Source: Caprimulgus europaeus (Eukaryota > Chordata > Aves > Caprimulgiformes > Caprimulgidae). Taken from it: a DNA stretch of 64,000 bases. The position numbers were made by a program, and so were the translations under genes. The notes below the pieces were generated by a model. It ran no database searches and was not told where the DNA came from. It worked only from the letters and a program-made list of their open reading frames with translations. Of the stretch, positions 33,777-45,075 are shown piece by piece (within the stretch, counting starts at the first letter, position 1; each line of letters begins with the position of its first letter). Location: assembly GCA_907165065.1 (NCBI GenBank), contig OU015525.1:2546622-2610621 (forward strand), read 5' to 3'.

Positions 33777-34824
33777 GTTATCAGAATAGCTCTATTTTGT
33801 CATAGATACAAGAAAGCTACCATCTTAGATCACCTAAATAACTCACAACTGTAAGACAGACTTTTCCTATACAGCACAGTGCTCATTTCTTTTCTTGAAG
33901 CTTCTTCACTTGCTCCAGTGTGTATCTATCTGTTGGCACATGGCTTGTGGGCATCTGAATCCATTTCTTGTAGCTATGAATTCTTCAGGTTAATGACATC
34001 TGGTCCTCTTATGCTGCTTTCCAACACCTTCAACCCTGGGTTTCCCACTGGCACGGTACAAACTACAAATTAGAATACTAGGACATTTTTTATGTTATTC
34101 TGCTCAATTTTAGTCATCTTTAATTTAATGTGGTTACCCCTGGTTACATAAATAAATATACTTTTTCAAATAAAAATGTCATCTATTTCTATTAATGGAT
34201 CTTTTCCCGTTCTTCTTGGGGAAAACCAAGCAGATAGGATTTATTTTTTAATTATTAAAATGTTATCGAGTTTTAATAACAAATAATTACTTCTTATTTA
34301 AACAGTGCAGGAGCAAAAAGCAGGTACTCAGAGATTACATCTGGCAAACAGAACAACAGGATATTAAGTCCTGATCTACTTGCAGGGTCACACTACAGAC
34401 ACACATTACTTAAATAAGTGGGTCCTGAGGGTACTTTCAAGATCCTGGACTAGCAGCATTCGAAAATGAGAATAAGAGGAAACCCCACTCTATTCCAAGC
34501 TAAATAGTGACACTTCATTTTTCTTTTCTAAAATTATACTCTAGAATTCAATGAGCTTCACCTCCCAGCTATGAACCTCTATGAGGTGGCAAAAAATATG
34601 ACTGCAGAGTCCAGCTTGTTCCAGGGACTGAAAAAAGCAGAAAGCTGAGAACTTGCCCTTGATAATGACTAAGACCCAACTCTGATGGAATGGAATGAAA
34701 GAAGAATATGCCTTCCCTTGCAGGACCTTGGGGGAGGGAGGGAAGAGGACTCAAATCTCTTGTCTTCCACAAGAAGATGTGCTGCAATAGGAAATGTATC
34801 TCTGTCACTTGTGCCAACTTCTCC
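33777..34824. other. No recognisable gene or repeat
   Basis: AT-rich single-copy sequence with nothing assigned. Confidence 0.5.
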
Positions 34825-35434
34825 AATCACAGAATTACAGAATCACACACAATCACAGAATGGTAGGGGTTGGAAGGCACCTCAGGAGATCATCCAGTCC
34901 AACCCCCTGCCAAAGCAGGTTCCCTACACCAGGTTACACAGGAAAGCATCCAGGTGGGTTTTGAACATCTCCAGAGATGGAGACTCCACACCCTCTCTGA
35001 GCAGCCTGTCCCAGGGCTCTGTCACCATCACAGTGAAGAAGATTTTCCTTAACTTTGTCTGGAACTTCTGGTGTTCCAGTTTGTGCCCATTGCCCCTTGT
35101 CCTGTCACTGGGCACCACCAAAAAGAGCCTGGCCCCACCCATTTGGCCCCCACATTTCAGATATTTACAGACATTGATCAGATCCCCTCTCAGGCTGCTC
35201 TTCTCCAGGCTGAACAGTCCCAGCTCTCTCAGCCTCTCCTCACACAGGAGATGCTCCAGGCCCCTCATCATCTTTGTGGCCTCCACTGGACTCTCTCCAG
35301 AAGATCCCTGTTCCTCTTGACCTGAGGAGCCCAGAACTGGACACAGCACCCCAGATGTGGCCTCACCAGGGCAGAGTAGAGGGGGAGGAGAACCTCCCCA
35401 GACCTGCTGGCCATGCTCTTTTTAATGCACCCAG
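34825..35434 (-). mobile_element. CR1 LINE 3' portion
   Basis: 610 bp on the minus strand. The left end carries octamers with an insertion ('aatcacagaattacagaatcacacacaatcacagaatgg'). The protein remnant (frame 34924-35349) includes '[20 protein letters not shown]', '[20 protein letters not shown]', '[20 protein letters not shown]' and '[20 protein letters not shown]'. A further segment to 35434 covers 'gatgtggcctcaccagggcagagtagaggggg' (ALVRPHLE block) in another frame. It diverges moderately from the young copies. Confidence 0.95.
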
Positions 35435-35755
35435 TCTTGAGAGGAGCCTAGTTGTTGGAGTTTCTAACAGGATGGTGACATATCTTGGGACACCAGTGAA
35501 ATATCTGGGGTAGTTCCTGGGAAATACTTAGTTCATGTCACCCAAAGAGATGTTGGAATAATGAAGAACCTTTGTCCTCTTGAAAGTGACTCCAGTCAAA
35601 ATGGTACTTGGAGTGGAAGATGCACATGGGACTCCTCTGAGTGAGTGCACAGAAGCTGTTTCCAGTTGCTGAACATCCCTGACTGTAAGTTGTTCCAGGT
35701 AGTAGAGCTGCCATCAGGACCTCGAACACATACCCTTCTTTGCAAGTGAAATTCA

Positions 35756-36077
35756 TCCTTTCCCTTTCCCTTTCCCTTTCCCTTTCCCTTTCCCTTTCCC
35801 TTTCCCTTTCCCTTTCCCTTTCCCTTTCCCCTTCCCCTTTCCCTTTCCCCTTCCCCTTCCCCTTCCCTTTCCCTTTCCCTTTCCCTTTCCCTTTCCCTTT
35901 CCCTTTCCCTTTCCCTTTCCCTTTCCCTTTCCCTTTCCCTTTCCCTTTCCCTTTCCCTTTTCCTTTCCCTTTCTCTTTCCCTTTCCCTTTCCCTTTCCCT
36001 TTCCCTTCCCTTTCCCCTTTCCCTTTTTCCTTCCCTTTCCCTTTTTCCTTCCCTTTCCCTTCCCCTTTCCCCTCCTT
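35756..36077 (-). repeat. 322-bp homopyrimidine (CCCTTT)n array; G-quadruplex-prone on minus strand
   Basis: Every base from 35756 to 36077 is C or T on the plus strand, overwhelmingly as CCCTTT hexamers with CCCCTT and TTTTTCC variants clustered near 35828-35870 and 36005-36065. The minus strand therefore carries tens of GGG runs separated by AAA, repeatedly satisfying the G3-N3 pattern of intramolecular quadruplexes. Frames of 121-184 codons through it (Gly-Lys or Pro-Phe repeats) are artefacts. Confidence 0.98.
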
Positions 36078-37525
36078 GGCTTCCTGTTCCAACAGGAGCT
36101 TAGAGGGGAACTGACCACAGGTTTTTGTTTGTTTTATTTTTTTTTTCCTCTCTTGTTTTCTCTAGAAATAAAGAATTTCTCTACAATTAATGTTCACCCA
36201 TAAACTTGTCTTCAACATTAGCTAGGAAAGGGTGACAGCTGCTTCAGCACAGCCTGGGGCCATGGCTGTGCTATACAGTGTGAAGTTTCAAAGTGGGATA
36301 TAAACCTTGCTAAATTGGTGTCTGAATTCAGGTTTCAGTTTGAATTACTGGGAAGGAACAGCTTCAGGAAAAGGATATCCTGTGGTTTCCAGCTAATTCC
36401 TACCTGTGCCTGGCTCTCTATTTTATTTAGACAACATTGCATTAGTTCTGCTGAAGTCATGGGTTGAATTCTACAGCTACTTTAAATCTGTGTTTCTCGA
36501 ATCCAATTCTCATTTTTCTCCCCAGAAAAGGCATTCATACTTGTCTCTGTGGAAATGGGATGCTTTCTGTACAGCAAATGTGTTTTGTTTGGTGTCTGAT
36601 GCTAATAACTCAGAGCTGGACTCTTCTCCTTGAGTTCAAAGATGATGACTCCTGTTGGCTCTGATATTTTGTGCCCCAGTTGTAAAAGATGGATAAAAAC
36701 ACCATAGGGTTGGATCAATCAGTGTCTTTCATTGAGGAAGCTACTAGAATGGAGGTGGAAGATGCTTTTCTTTACTATAAGCAGCAAGCTTTACTCATTG
36801 CACATCCTCTGGCTGAACTAATGATTGTACCAACCAGAAGTCAACTAAATCACAACCAAAAGCCTTGCCATGACTTGTTCTTGTGGTGAGTTTGAGTTTG
36901 CTTGTCTCTGGGCTTTTCCAAAAAGCCATGTCATTTTCTCAGAGACAAATAAACACACAGTCAGTTGTACAGTAATTTTGGTGGCAGACAGTAATTCTGG
37001 TCCGTGGGGACGTTACAAGTCTGCTCGTGTTCGTGCATGAAAGGATCCTCCCAGCTAAATCTCTCAGACTCTGTTCCCATCTGTGTCCTGCCAATCAATG
37101 AAGTGAGCACTATGAAAAACAGATGCTACTGGGCACTGGGGTGCCCATTCTCTGTGGAATTTGTGACAGTGTTGTCCTAGAAAGTTGATATATCAATAGT
37201 ATCTTGTTATCAGAAAGGAGAACAATTTCGAAAGGACTTTGTCCTGTGCTGTGAGAAGCAGGATGCAGTATCAGCAAAGCACAGATGATGGCAGCAAAGT
37301 ATAAAAGCAGGACAGCTGTAAAAATATAAATTACATTTAATAAGGCAAAGCAAAAGTTATAAAGAAGTTTCTGAGAAGGTGATCTTTGGGGTCTCTGGTG
37401 ACTGGAAATGAAGCTTTATCACTACACCTTCCTGCAGGACAGCAACGTTCCCCCTCATTACAGCAGCACCTGCTAGAAAATATTTGCTTATAACAGTGGC
37501 TCACAGTGGATGTAGCAGACAAAGG
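36078..37525. other. No recognisable gene
   Basis: About 1.4 kb of single-copy DNA. A TATA-like 'tataaaag' at 37300-37307 has no supporting promoter context. Frames of 60-75 codons are anonymous. Confidence 0.5.
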
Positions 37526-37972
37526 TCATAGAATCAGAGAATCATAGGATGTTGTGAATTGGAAGGAACTCACAAGGATCATCCAGTCCAAATTCTGTCT
37601 CTGCACAGGACAATCCCAACATTCACACCATGTCCCTGAGGGCCTTGGCCAAATGCTGCTGGAATCTTGTCAGCCTTGGTGCCATCAGCACCTCCCTGGG
37701 GAGCCTGTGCCAGTGCTCCACCACCCTCTGCCTCAAGAACCTTTTCCTCATGGTCAAGCTCACCCTCCCCTGCCACATCTTCCTGCCATGTCCTCTGCTC
37801 CAGGCGTTGGTGGCCAGAGAGAAGAGCTCAGCGCCTGCCCCTCCTCTTCCCCTTGGGAGGAAGTTCCAGACCATGATGAGATCTCCTCTCAGTCTCCTCT
37901 TCTCCAGGCTGATCAAACCAAGTGACTTCAGCCTCTCTTCATACAGCTTCCCCTCTAAACCCTTCACCAAGG
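37526..37972 (-). mobile_element. CR1 LINE 3' portion with intact 115-codon remnant, distinct subfamily
   Basis: 447 bp of the same subfamily as 4843-5193, extending further 5'. The minus-strand frame 37623-37970 reads 'MVKGLEGKLYEERLKSLGLI', '[20 protein letters not shown]', 'RKRFLRQRVVEHWHRLPREV' and 'RFQQHLAKALRDMV', which is the ORF2 C-terminus. The two copies agree closely base by base over 4880-5180 and 37570-37870. 5'-truncated at 'ccttcaccaaggtg'. Confidence 0.95.
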
Positions 37973-38606
37973 TGTAATTGTTCCCATGCTAATTAATACA
38001 GGTACAATACGGTCCCTAAGGACTCATTGCCACTTTCAGTTGTTAGAAGCTTGTGACATTCAAAAGCACCTTCCTTTCAGAGGAGTTATAACAGAGGAAT
38101 TAAAACTTTGGGAATACATCTGAGATCACTGTGAACATATTTATTCCTGGACAATGGAGTGCATTGGTGTGATTTCTTGCCTGGGTAGTTTTCCTCTAGT
38201 TTCTCTGCACCAGTTGTGCATTTTTGATTGTGGCTACTGCTTGCTCATGAGGAAAGTGTGTAACTCCAGAGGTATTTGTGTGCTTGCTTAAGCACCTGAG
38301 CAGCAAGAATGGCAAAGATGCTCACACTTGTTTATGCAGAGAAGTATAAACAACTACTTCTGCATCCACTGAGACACAGAGTCTGATATATCCCCTTTCA
38401 ATCACTTAGAGAAGCTACTGAAGGACCACATTGCTGCCCTACCCATCAGAGGCATGCTTGGCTTTTATACATGGCCAGCTACAGGATTTTGATCCATGCT
38501 ACCTATGGTTTAGTGTCCCAGGATCTGTTCTTAGCAGGTAGATAAAGTACTTCCAATGCCCTCTAAGATCCTATTGCCTGTCACTAGGATATAAAGCTAC
38601 TAGTAT
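37973..38606. other. No recognisable gene or repeat
   Basis: Single-copy sequence between two same-subfamily CR1 pieces of opposite orientation. No feature assigned. Confidence 0.5.
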
Positions 38607-38823
38607 CCAGAGGAGGGCTTCAAAATTGGGGAAGGTTTTAGAGGGGAAGCTTTATGAGGAGAGGCTGAGGTAACTTTGCTTTGTTCAGCCTGGAGAAGAG
38701 GAGACTGAGAGGAGATCTCATCGTGGTCTAGAACCACGATGGGCTTGTCCTGTGCAGGGACAGGAGTTGGACTGCATGATCCTTGTGGGTCCTTTCCAGC
38801 TCACAACATTCTATGATTCCATG
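38607..38823 (+). mobile_element. CR1 LINE with large internal deletion
   Basis: Starts 'ccagaggagggcttcaaaattggggaagg', covers 'gaagctttatgaggagaggctgagg', 'ttgttcagcctggagaagaggagactgagaggagatctcatcgtggtctagaa', then jumps to 'gggcttgtcctgtgcagggacaggagttggactgcatgatccttgtgggtcctttccagc' and 'cattctatgattcc'. Compared with the reverse complement of 37526-37972, roughly 300 bp between these parts is missing. The join carries the palindrome at 38720-38740. Confidence 0.9.
38720..38740. repeat. Perfect 8-bp inverted repeat at CR1 deletion junction
   Basis: 'atcgtggt' and 'accacgat' flank a 5-base loop 'ctaga'. The left arm is native CR1 sequence. The right arm replaces what should be 'cttcctcc', so it appears to have been added at the junction. 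Confidence 0.85.
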
Positions 38824-41148
38824 ACTCCTTTTGCACTTGTGGAGTGGCTAATTAAGCAGCCTCATGGATGAATCTCCTATCCAGTTACTTTCGTGCTAGG
38901 GTGTAGAGAGATCTCTTGCTTTTTGCAGAGACTTAAATTAGCTCTCTTCATCCACCTGCACAGCCCACCCATGGGGACCAGTTTCCAGCTATGCACAGTC
39001 TTTTAGAGCAGTTAGTCCTTGGTGGAAATGTAGTCCTGTAGCTCAGCAGCTGGGCACCAGCTTCCCCAGTTCCTTTAACAAATGTAATAAGCAGCCCTGG
39101 AGCTGTCAAGTCACTTTACATCCAGATGATGTGGAATCATCCAAAAGCTTGTTCACTGCCTGGCAACCATAATAGGTGTTAAAAGCTGCAGTGAAAGGGC
39201 TGCTTAACTTGACAACTAACAACACACCCTGGCCTTTCTGTGTCTGTCACTGTCTGTATAATACATTTTGTCAATGATATGATTTTTTAACAAGTCCCTT
39301 GTATCACCCTTTTGGAAGGAAAACCAGGGGATGGGCGGGGAACCAGGGAAACTCCTGTTAGAACAGGGGTTGGATCAGCCTTGATTTTTGCCACAATAGG
39401 GAAGGATCTGAATCACCCCAGGAAAAAAACGGGTGAACAGAGCAGTAAAAGCCTTTGGTAAAAAGTGAGGGTTGTGTTTATATGAGGTGGACAGTAAAAA
39501 GCTGGTCCCAGGAGTTGAGCAAATGCCCCTACATTTCAGAAGTACATGTGAGTCTCATTAGTGACTGTGGTATGTGTCACAGTGAGATGGTGGGACTGAC
39601 TGTGGGATCCTCAGCCCACCCTGTCCTCCCACATGTGATCACTCATGGACTAGCTCAGCTCTGAGTTGACTGTGGGCTACTCCAAGGACCTCAGGAACTG
39701 TTACAAAGCAGTGCAAGGTCAATGGCTCAGCTTGACAGAGGCTGATTCCACAATGACACAAGGACATGCTTTTTATCTCTGTCAACACCAGACCATGAAA
39801 TTCATCTGAAGTCAACTCTTAGACCTCGCTGTTAGATGAATGTAGCCCTGGGTTTCAAGCTGGTCTTGGATAACTCATTTATTTCAAGCCAACAAATGAA
39901 GACTGAGTCAAAGCAACTTTCCAACAGCCCTGTGGGTTCCTCATGGAGGAGAAAACCAGAATACCTGATGGTACAGTTGCACACTGGTGGAAACTGTTCC
40001 AGCTGTTCAACATGTTCCCAGTAAATGGGTGAGATGTAGAACACACTGAGTTGACTCTCACTCCAGGAGTCTCTGGGTTGGTATAGGACATGTACAGCTT
40101 CTCTTTCTCCATCTCCCATCTGGAAAGCAATGATATTAACATTCCTTAGTAGTGTTTAGGTTGTAAGCATATTAAGGACAGGCTTTCTCTTACTAACAGC
40201 TCCTTTCCTCAGTCCTAGCTGAAGCTTGTGGGTGCTTCTGTCATACAAATATTTGTCAAGAAATGTTAGTTCAAGGTGGAGCTATGTTCATGATTTGAAG
40301 TTTGCATGGAAGCAGAAGCAATAGTTAAAGCTGAGGACTCTAAAAATACTGCACACATACGTTCAGCATTGCTAATGTTCCTCAGCTATTAAGGAATCTC
40401 TCTATATGTTCAAAGCCTCCTGATTTCCATATTATTAGAGAAGGAGATAAGTGAAGTACATCTGAAGAGATTTTATCCAAGCCCTTAGAAGAAGACAGGA
40501 AAAAAGATTCAACCCCTTCTCTTTTTCATGATGCTGAGAAAGCTAAACTGTGAAAGAAGTGTAGGGAAACCACAATTGCTACAAAGACAGCTTTCTGCTT
40601 GGGAAGATGGCCTTTGTCCCAAAGGTCTTACTCACAGTAACAATACTTACCTCCTCTCACTTAGGGGAGTTACTTCTGGGGGAAAAAAATAAAAGGTTGT
40701 TAGGATCTCTCAAACTGAGGTGATCCATGTCTTCTGAATTTAAATGACCACAGTGTGATGGCTTCCAGCTGGCCTGGCTGAGGTTGCAGGTTGAGAAGAA
40801 GATATGATGTTGAGTTGCATGTGAATGTTCCTAGAGAAGAAAACAGGGATGTGGGAGAACCCCTCTTTTCTGTTTTGAGACCCAAAATGCCAAGCACAGC
40901 TCATCTGTAGATCCAGCACTGGAATCCTGGGTAAGGAGAGGAATCACAGCGCTGCGTGAAGCTGGGGCACGGTGGCAGGTTCTCTTTCTCTTGCACAGAT
41001 GATATCTGCAGTCCTTTTCCTGTCACACGTCCTACCACATGCCACTCTCTCACATGTCATCATGGAAGATATTTTCATGGTTTGAGAGGTGGGAAAACAC
41101 AAAACTAGATGTGTCAATGGTGCTGTGCACACTTACCATCTGAGCAAT
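38824..41148. other. No recognisable gene or repeat
   Basis: About 2.3 kb of single-copy sequence. Three overlapping frames of 62-95 codons at 39832-40142 lie on opposite strands and carry no recognised motif. Confidence 0.5.
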
Positions 41149-41255
41149 CTGAGCAACCTGATTTAGTTGAAGATATCCCTGCTTCCTTCAAGGAGGTTGG
41201 ACTAGATGACCTTTGAAGGTCCCTTCCAATCCAAACCATTCTATGATTCCATGAT
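41149..41255 (+). mobile_element. Short CR1 LINE 3' tail
   Basis: 'ctgagcaacctgatttagttgaagatatccctgcttcc', hairpin 'ggaggttggactagatgacctttgaaggtcccttccaatcc', octamer end 'attctatgattccatgat'. Same short extent as 6871-6973. Confidence 0.92.
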
Positions 41256-42587
41256 CTGAGGGGGATATCCCTGACTATAGAGATGGATACACCATCAGCC
41301 ACCCTGGAAGTGTATTTGTTGCCTTATGTTTAGACACCAGTATCATTAGAAGAGGTTTAATGGGAACAGATCTCAAATGTCTCAGCAAGTATGGTAGGAA
41401 TTTCTGAGGCATCTTGTCTGTGCATTTGCTATGGTCAGGAATCCCTCACAGGTGTTCAAATCACTCAAATCACTTATTTCTTTCATTATTTTTCACAAAA
41501 AGCCTGAGCTGAGAAACCAGTACATAACAGGGATCTGATGGATTGCTGAGTGTTTATGGAATGTCACCTGAAATAACTCATAGCAAATAAGTGCCAGTTT
41601 GTATGATGCAGTAAAAATTACTTACACATTATTGCACTGTGATAAGATACAAATGACAACCACTTAAAACAAATAAAAGCTTTAAATCAGTTAACACACT
41701 TGATTTTACTTCTTCACTTTTTTTTTTTTTTTAAGGGTAAAATATTTAAAACATCCAAACTGGATTGTTCATGCATTATTTCTGAGGATGAGGAATTATT
41801 TTGCAAGGTGATGTGAAGGAAATATGTTCCTGGACTAGTATTAAGTGAGATGGACATCCATGCCTTTCTCCTGTGGTAAAAACTATAGGTTTCATCCCTA
41901 AACCTGAAATTGCAGTTTGATGACTTTAAGGCAAAAAATTTGTTCAAAGACTGGCTGTGGAATGGATTTGTTTAGTTTTAAGTTGCTTTCCTTCAGCATT
42001 TCCATAAATCTATACACACATAAGTTAATAAATAAATAAATAAATAAATAAATAAGAAGTTTGGAGGAAACATTTGGGCATTTTTCTCAGATTTTGCAAT
42101 TCTAGAAACACCAAGTGGTCTAAAAAAAGGGGAAACCTGGGAAAGCCAGATTTCACGGGAGGGAAGATGAAGTTGAGAATGTGATTTTCAAGGATGTGCT
42201 CTTGGAAATGCCAAACCTGTACAAAAAGGTGTATTGGACCAGAAACAAGCTCTGCTTGGAGCAGGAAGGTCTTTCCCCTTACAGCTTTCCTCACCCTGCT
42301 TGTTTTTTTCCCATCTATAGAGGATATCCATCCTTCATTACAGCCAAAATCTCTTTACATCTCCTTTTCTCCAGGTAGGAGTTACCAGGACAGCTAAAGA
42401 GACATAAGCAAGGTTTACTAAGACTGTGGGCCAGGCTACTCTTATTGGGTTTTATTTGTGTTGCACTGAGCACATAGGTGGAACTGACAGGTGTTTTTAC
42501 AAGTAGAAATGATGTAAAAGACATAATGGTAAGGTAATTATTAAGTGCAAAGGCAGTTTTAATCTCCAACCTCTTGCTTCATTTAGT
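41256..42587. other. No recognisable gene; short homopolymer and (AATA)n
   Basis: Single-copy sequence containing a T run at about 41718-41733 and the AATA array listed at 42026. An 89-codon reverse frame at 42025-42294 runs into the array and is not convincing. Confidence 0.5.
42026..42053 (+). repeat. (AATA)7 microsatellite
   Basis: 'taataaataaataaataaat' continuing to about 42053. Perfect tetranucleotide repeat. Confidence 0.95.
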
Positions 42588-42838
42588 AATCACAGAATCT
42601 CAGAATTGTGGTGGTTGGAAAAGCCCTTTAAGATCATCAAATCCAACCATAAACCCAACACTGCCAATTCCACCTCTAAACCATGTGCCTGAGCAACTAA
42701 TCTACCCATCTTTTAAATCCCACCAGGGAAGGTGACTCCACCACCTCCCTGGGCAGCCTGTTCCAGTGCTTGACTATGGTTTCAGTGAAGAAGTTTTTCC
42801 TCAGATCCAACCTAAACCTTCCTTGATGCAACTTGAGG
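42588..42838 (-). mobile_element. CR1 LINE 3' fragment, 'aaaagaccttt' subfamily
   Basis: Reverse-strand copy: 'aatcacagaatctcagaattgtggtggttggaaaagccctttaagatcatcaaatccaaccataaacccaacactgcc', then 'ctccctgggcagcctgttccagtgcttgac', ending at 'atgcaacttgaggtg'. Its extent is nearly the same as 25501-25750, and both share the substitution style 'cctcagatccaacctaaaccttcc'. Confidence 0.94.
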
Positions 42839-44949
42839 TGATGTTCAACTTCTATATGATTTCTGTCTAAACTGAGGTTGTTAAAAATACAGCAAAAAAA
42901 AAAAAATCTCTCTAAACCTGTTCCTTTTAAATCATTGAATTGGAGTCATAAGGCAGTTCACTTTCAGATTGCCCAGGTTCTTAGCCTGAAGTGTTTCTGG
43001 CTTCTCACAAAACAGAGTTTACCACATCTGTGAAATGATAATTTTGCACACCCAGAGAACCACTATGATGAGTATCAGAGCACTGTTCTTTTACACAGTG
43101 CCAGCAACAGATGGATCTCCTAGGAAAAGACTAAAAACCTGTATGATCTATATAGATGTTAAGCTGTTATCACCATGTTCTGGAGAAGTGGCTTTGCTAT
43201 TTTGGCAGGACAATTGTTTCTGTTGGTATAGTACAATTAAAGTATCCCAGGAGTAGAGCAGGAGGTGGTAGGTACTGTAAAAATGCAGAGTGAAGAGGTT
43301 GCATCTCTCAATGTGCTACAGTGCAGGTGTAAGATGAGAGAGAAGCGATGACGACAGGAAAAGAGTAGAAGGACACAAGAACTCAACAGGGGATCCTGGT
43401 TAAGGCTCCCTTAAAGATCAGTGGTCAGTGCATGAGGTCTCATTTGTTTCATCTTTAGGGATTTGGGTTTGGAAGTAATATGGAGATAAGCTGACACTGA
43501 TAACTTCAACAACAGGTTAACTTCTTGTACATGGACATAATTAGAAAGTGGATTAACCAATCTTGTGGAAACTCCTGATATCTGTTTTCAGTCCTAACTG
43601 AGGAAAGCTGTGGGATTATGAAAGGGTTAGGGTTTTTTTCAAAAATTTTGATAAGGGATTTGAAGGCTTTTAAAATTGTTATCAGGCTGGAGATAATTGA
43701 TTTCTGTGTATTAATGCTCCTCCTTTGGGTATTTTGAAAGAAAAAAATAAAATAAATCAATTTAGACATTCTCAGATTGAGATGTTTGATTTTAGATCTC
43801 TGTAGATCCAAGATGAAACATTTCTGTTTTAAGTGGAAATGGAACTGAGTGTCAGACTGTTTTATCTCAGAGAAATTTTATTTTCAAGTTCCATTGCCTC
43901 TGATTGATCTTGTACTCTATCCAGTTAATACTACCCATGATACTATCTCCCTGGGTCACTGCAGTTTCCCATGAGACCTGTGGCTCCACATGTGAGTCAA
44001 GTAGAGCAGAAGTAAGAAATTCTGGGGCTTGTTATAGACATATTCCCTCTCCTGGTGTTTCTAGTAAGTCCATGTCTTCAAGGCTTGGGCTGAAGATGGG
44101 ATTCAGTTCATTGTGAATTTTCCCTTCAAGTCTTTTCTGTTCAGACTTGTTCATCAAAATCCATGCTAGTAATGGGTTTCATTTTGCAAAACCTATGTAG
44201 CTATGTCTTCAAGACATCTGAGAGAGTACAGGGCCCATTCCACTTCCCATTGCTGGCAGATTTCACAAACCAGCTAAGAAAACTACTCTTCATCTTCCAT
44301 CCACTCCCCCTGTTTTAGGAACTGTGGAGCCACCCCAAGGGGATCCTCTTAACAGACCTAATAATTAGGGCAAGACCAAAGACAAGAGGATTTGACAAAT
44401 TCTCTAACATCAAAGCACTGAGATATCAAAGGGACAGAAGTACCTACAGAGGTAAAGACAACTTCTGAAGAGGCCTCCAGGGGCTACATATTTATCTTTG
44501 CTTCTCTTGTTAGCGAAGAAAATCTATATGTGTTGTGAACCTGTTAACCCAGAGCTGTTCTCCAGCATGCTAATACAAGAGATTACCAGGCTCTTCAGAG
44601 AAGAGATGAGAATCATTAGCTGGAAGGCAACATAACCCCAAGCATGCACTCTCTGGAAAGGCAGGAGGTAGGTAAGTCTGTCTGTTGGTTTGATCTGTGT
44701 CCCACAATGTCTTGCAAGTCATGAATGACCATAAAAATATCAATAAGAATATCTGTAAAGGATTAGTGTAAAGTTCTCCTAAACTCAATAGCCAATATCA
44801 CCAAGAGTTAAGACCATGTGCATAGGAAAAATTATAACAACAGGGTGAGTATGCACTGATATATTCCCCTAGAGTACTTTCCCCATGTCAGGAGATCTGT
44901 GGTCCAGGGTCTTTTGACACAGACATAGGATTTTTGTGTGCTATAATCC
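42839..44949. other. No recognisable gene or repeat
   Basis: About 2.1 kb of single-copy sequence. A 101-codon reverse frame (43506-43811) and a 70-codon frame (43904-44116) show no recognisable domain. Confidence 0.5.
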
Positions 44950-45075
44950 TGTATTTATAACTCCAGGAATGTATCCAATTCTTTTTTAAACACTTTAAGT
45001 GTATGCAATATCCTGTGTCAAGAGTTGCACTGTGCACTGTGTGAAGAAGTGGACATCTTGTGCCAGAGGTGATGT
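44950..45075 (-). mobile_element. Ancient CR1/L3-like LINE fragment
   Basis: The plus strand reads 'aactccaggaatgtatccaattcttttttaaacactttaagtgtatgcaatatcctgtgtcaagagttgcactgtgcactgtgtgaagaagt'. This parallels the reverse complement of old CR1/L3 3' coding sequence ('atccaattctcttttgaac', 'catcctgtggcaaggagttcc', 'ctgtgtgaagaagta'). The 'tgtgtgaagaagt' word corresponds to the FF(T)..V motif. Divergence is high and the boundaries are fuzzy. Confidence 0.6.

Noticed and set aside
34685-35320. 211-codon forward frame
   Set aside because: It is the antisense of a CR1 ORF2 remnant. The meaningful frame is on the minus strand.
35756-36077. Interstitial telomeric repeat
   Set aside because: The unit is CCCTTT/AAAGGG, not the vertebrate TTAGGG/CCCTAA; no CCCTAA units were seen.
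35538-36118. Open frames of 121-184 codons (Gly-Lys, Pro-Phe repeats)
   Set aside because: Translation artefacts of the (CCCTTT)n array, open on both strands.
37300-37307. TATA-like 'tataaaag' as a promoter
   Set aside because: Single short match without supporting elements.
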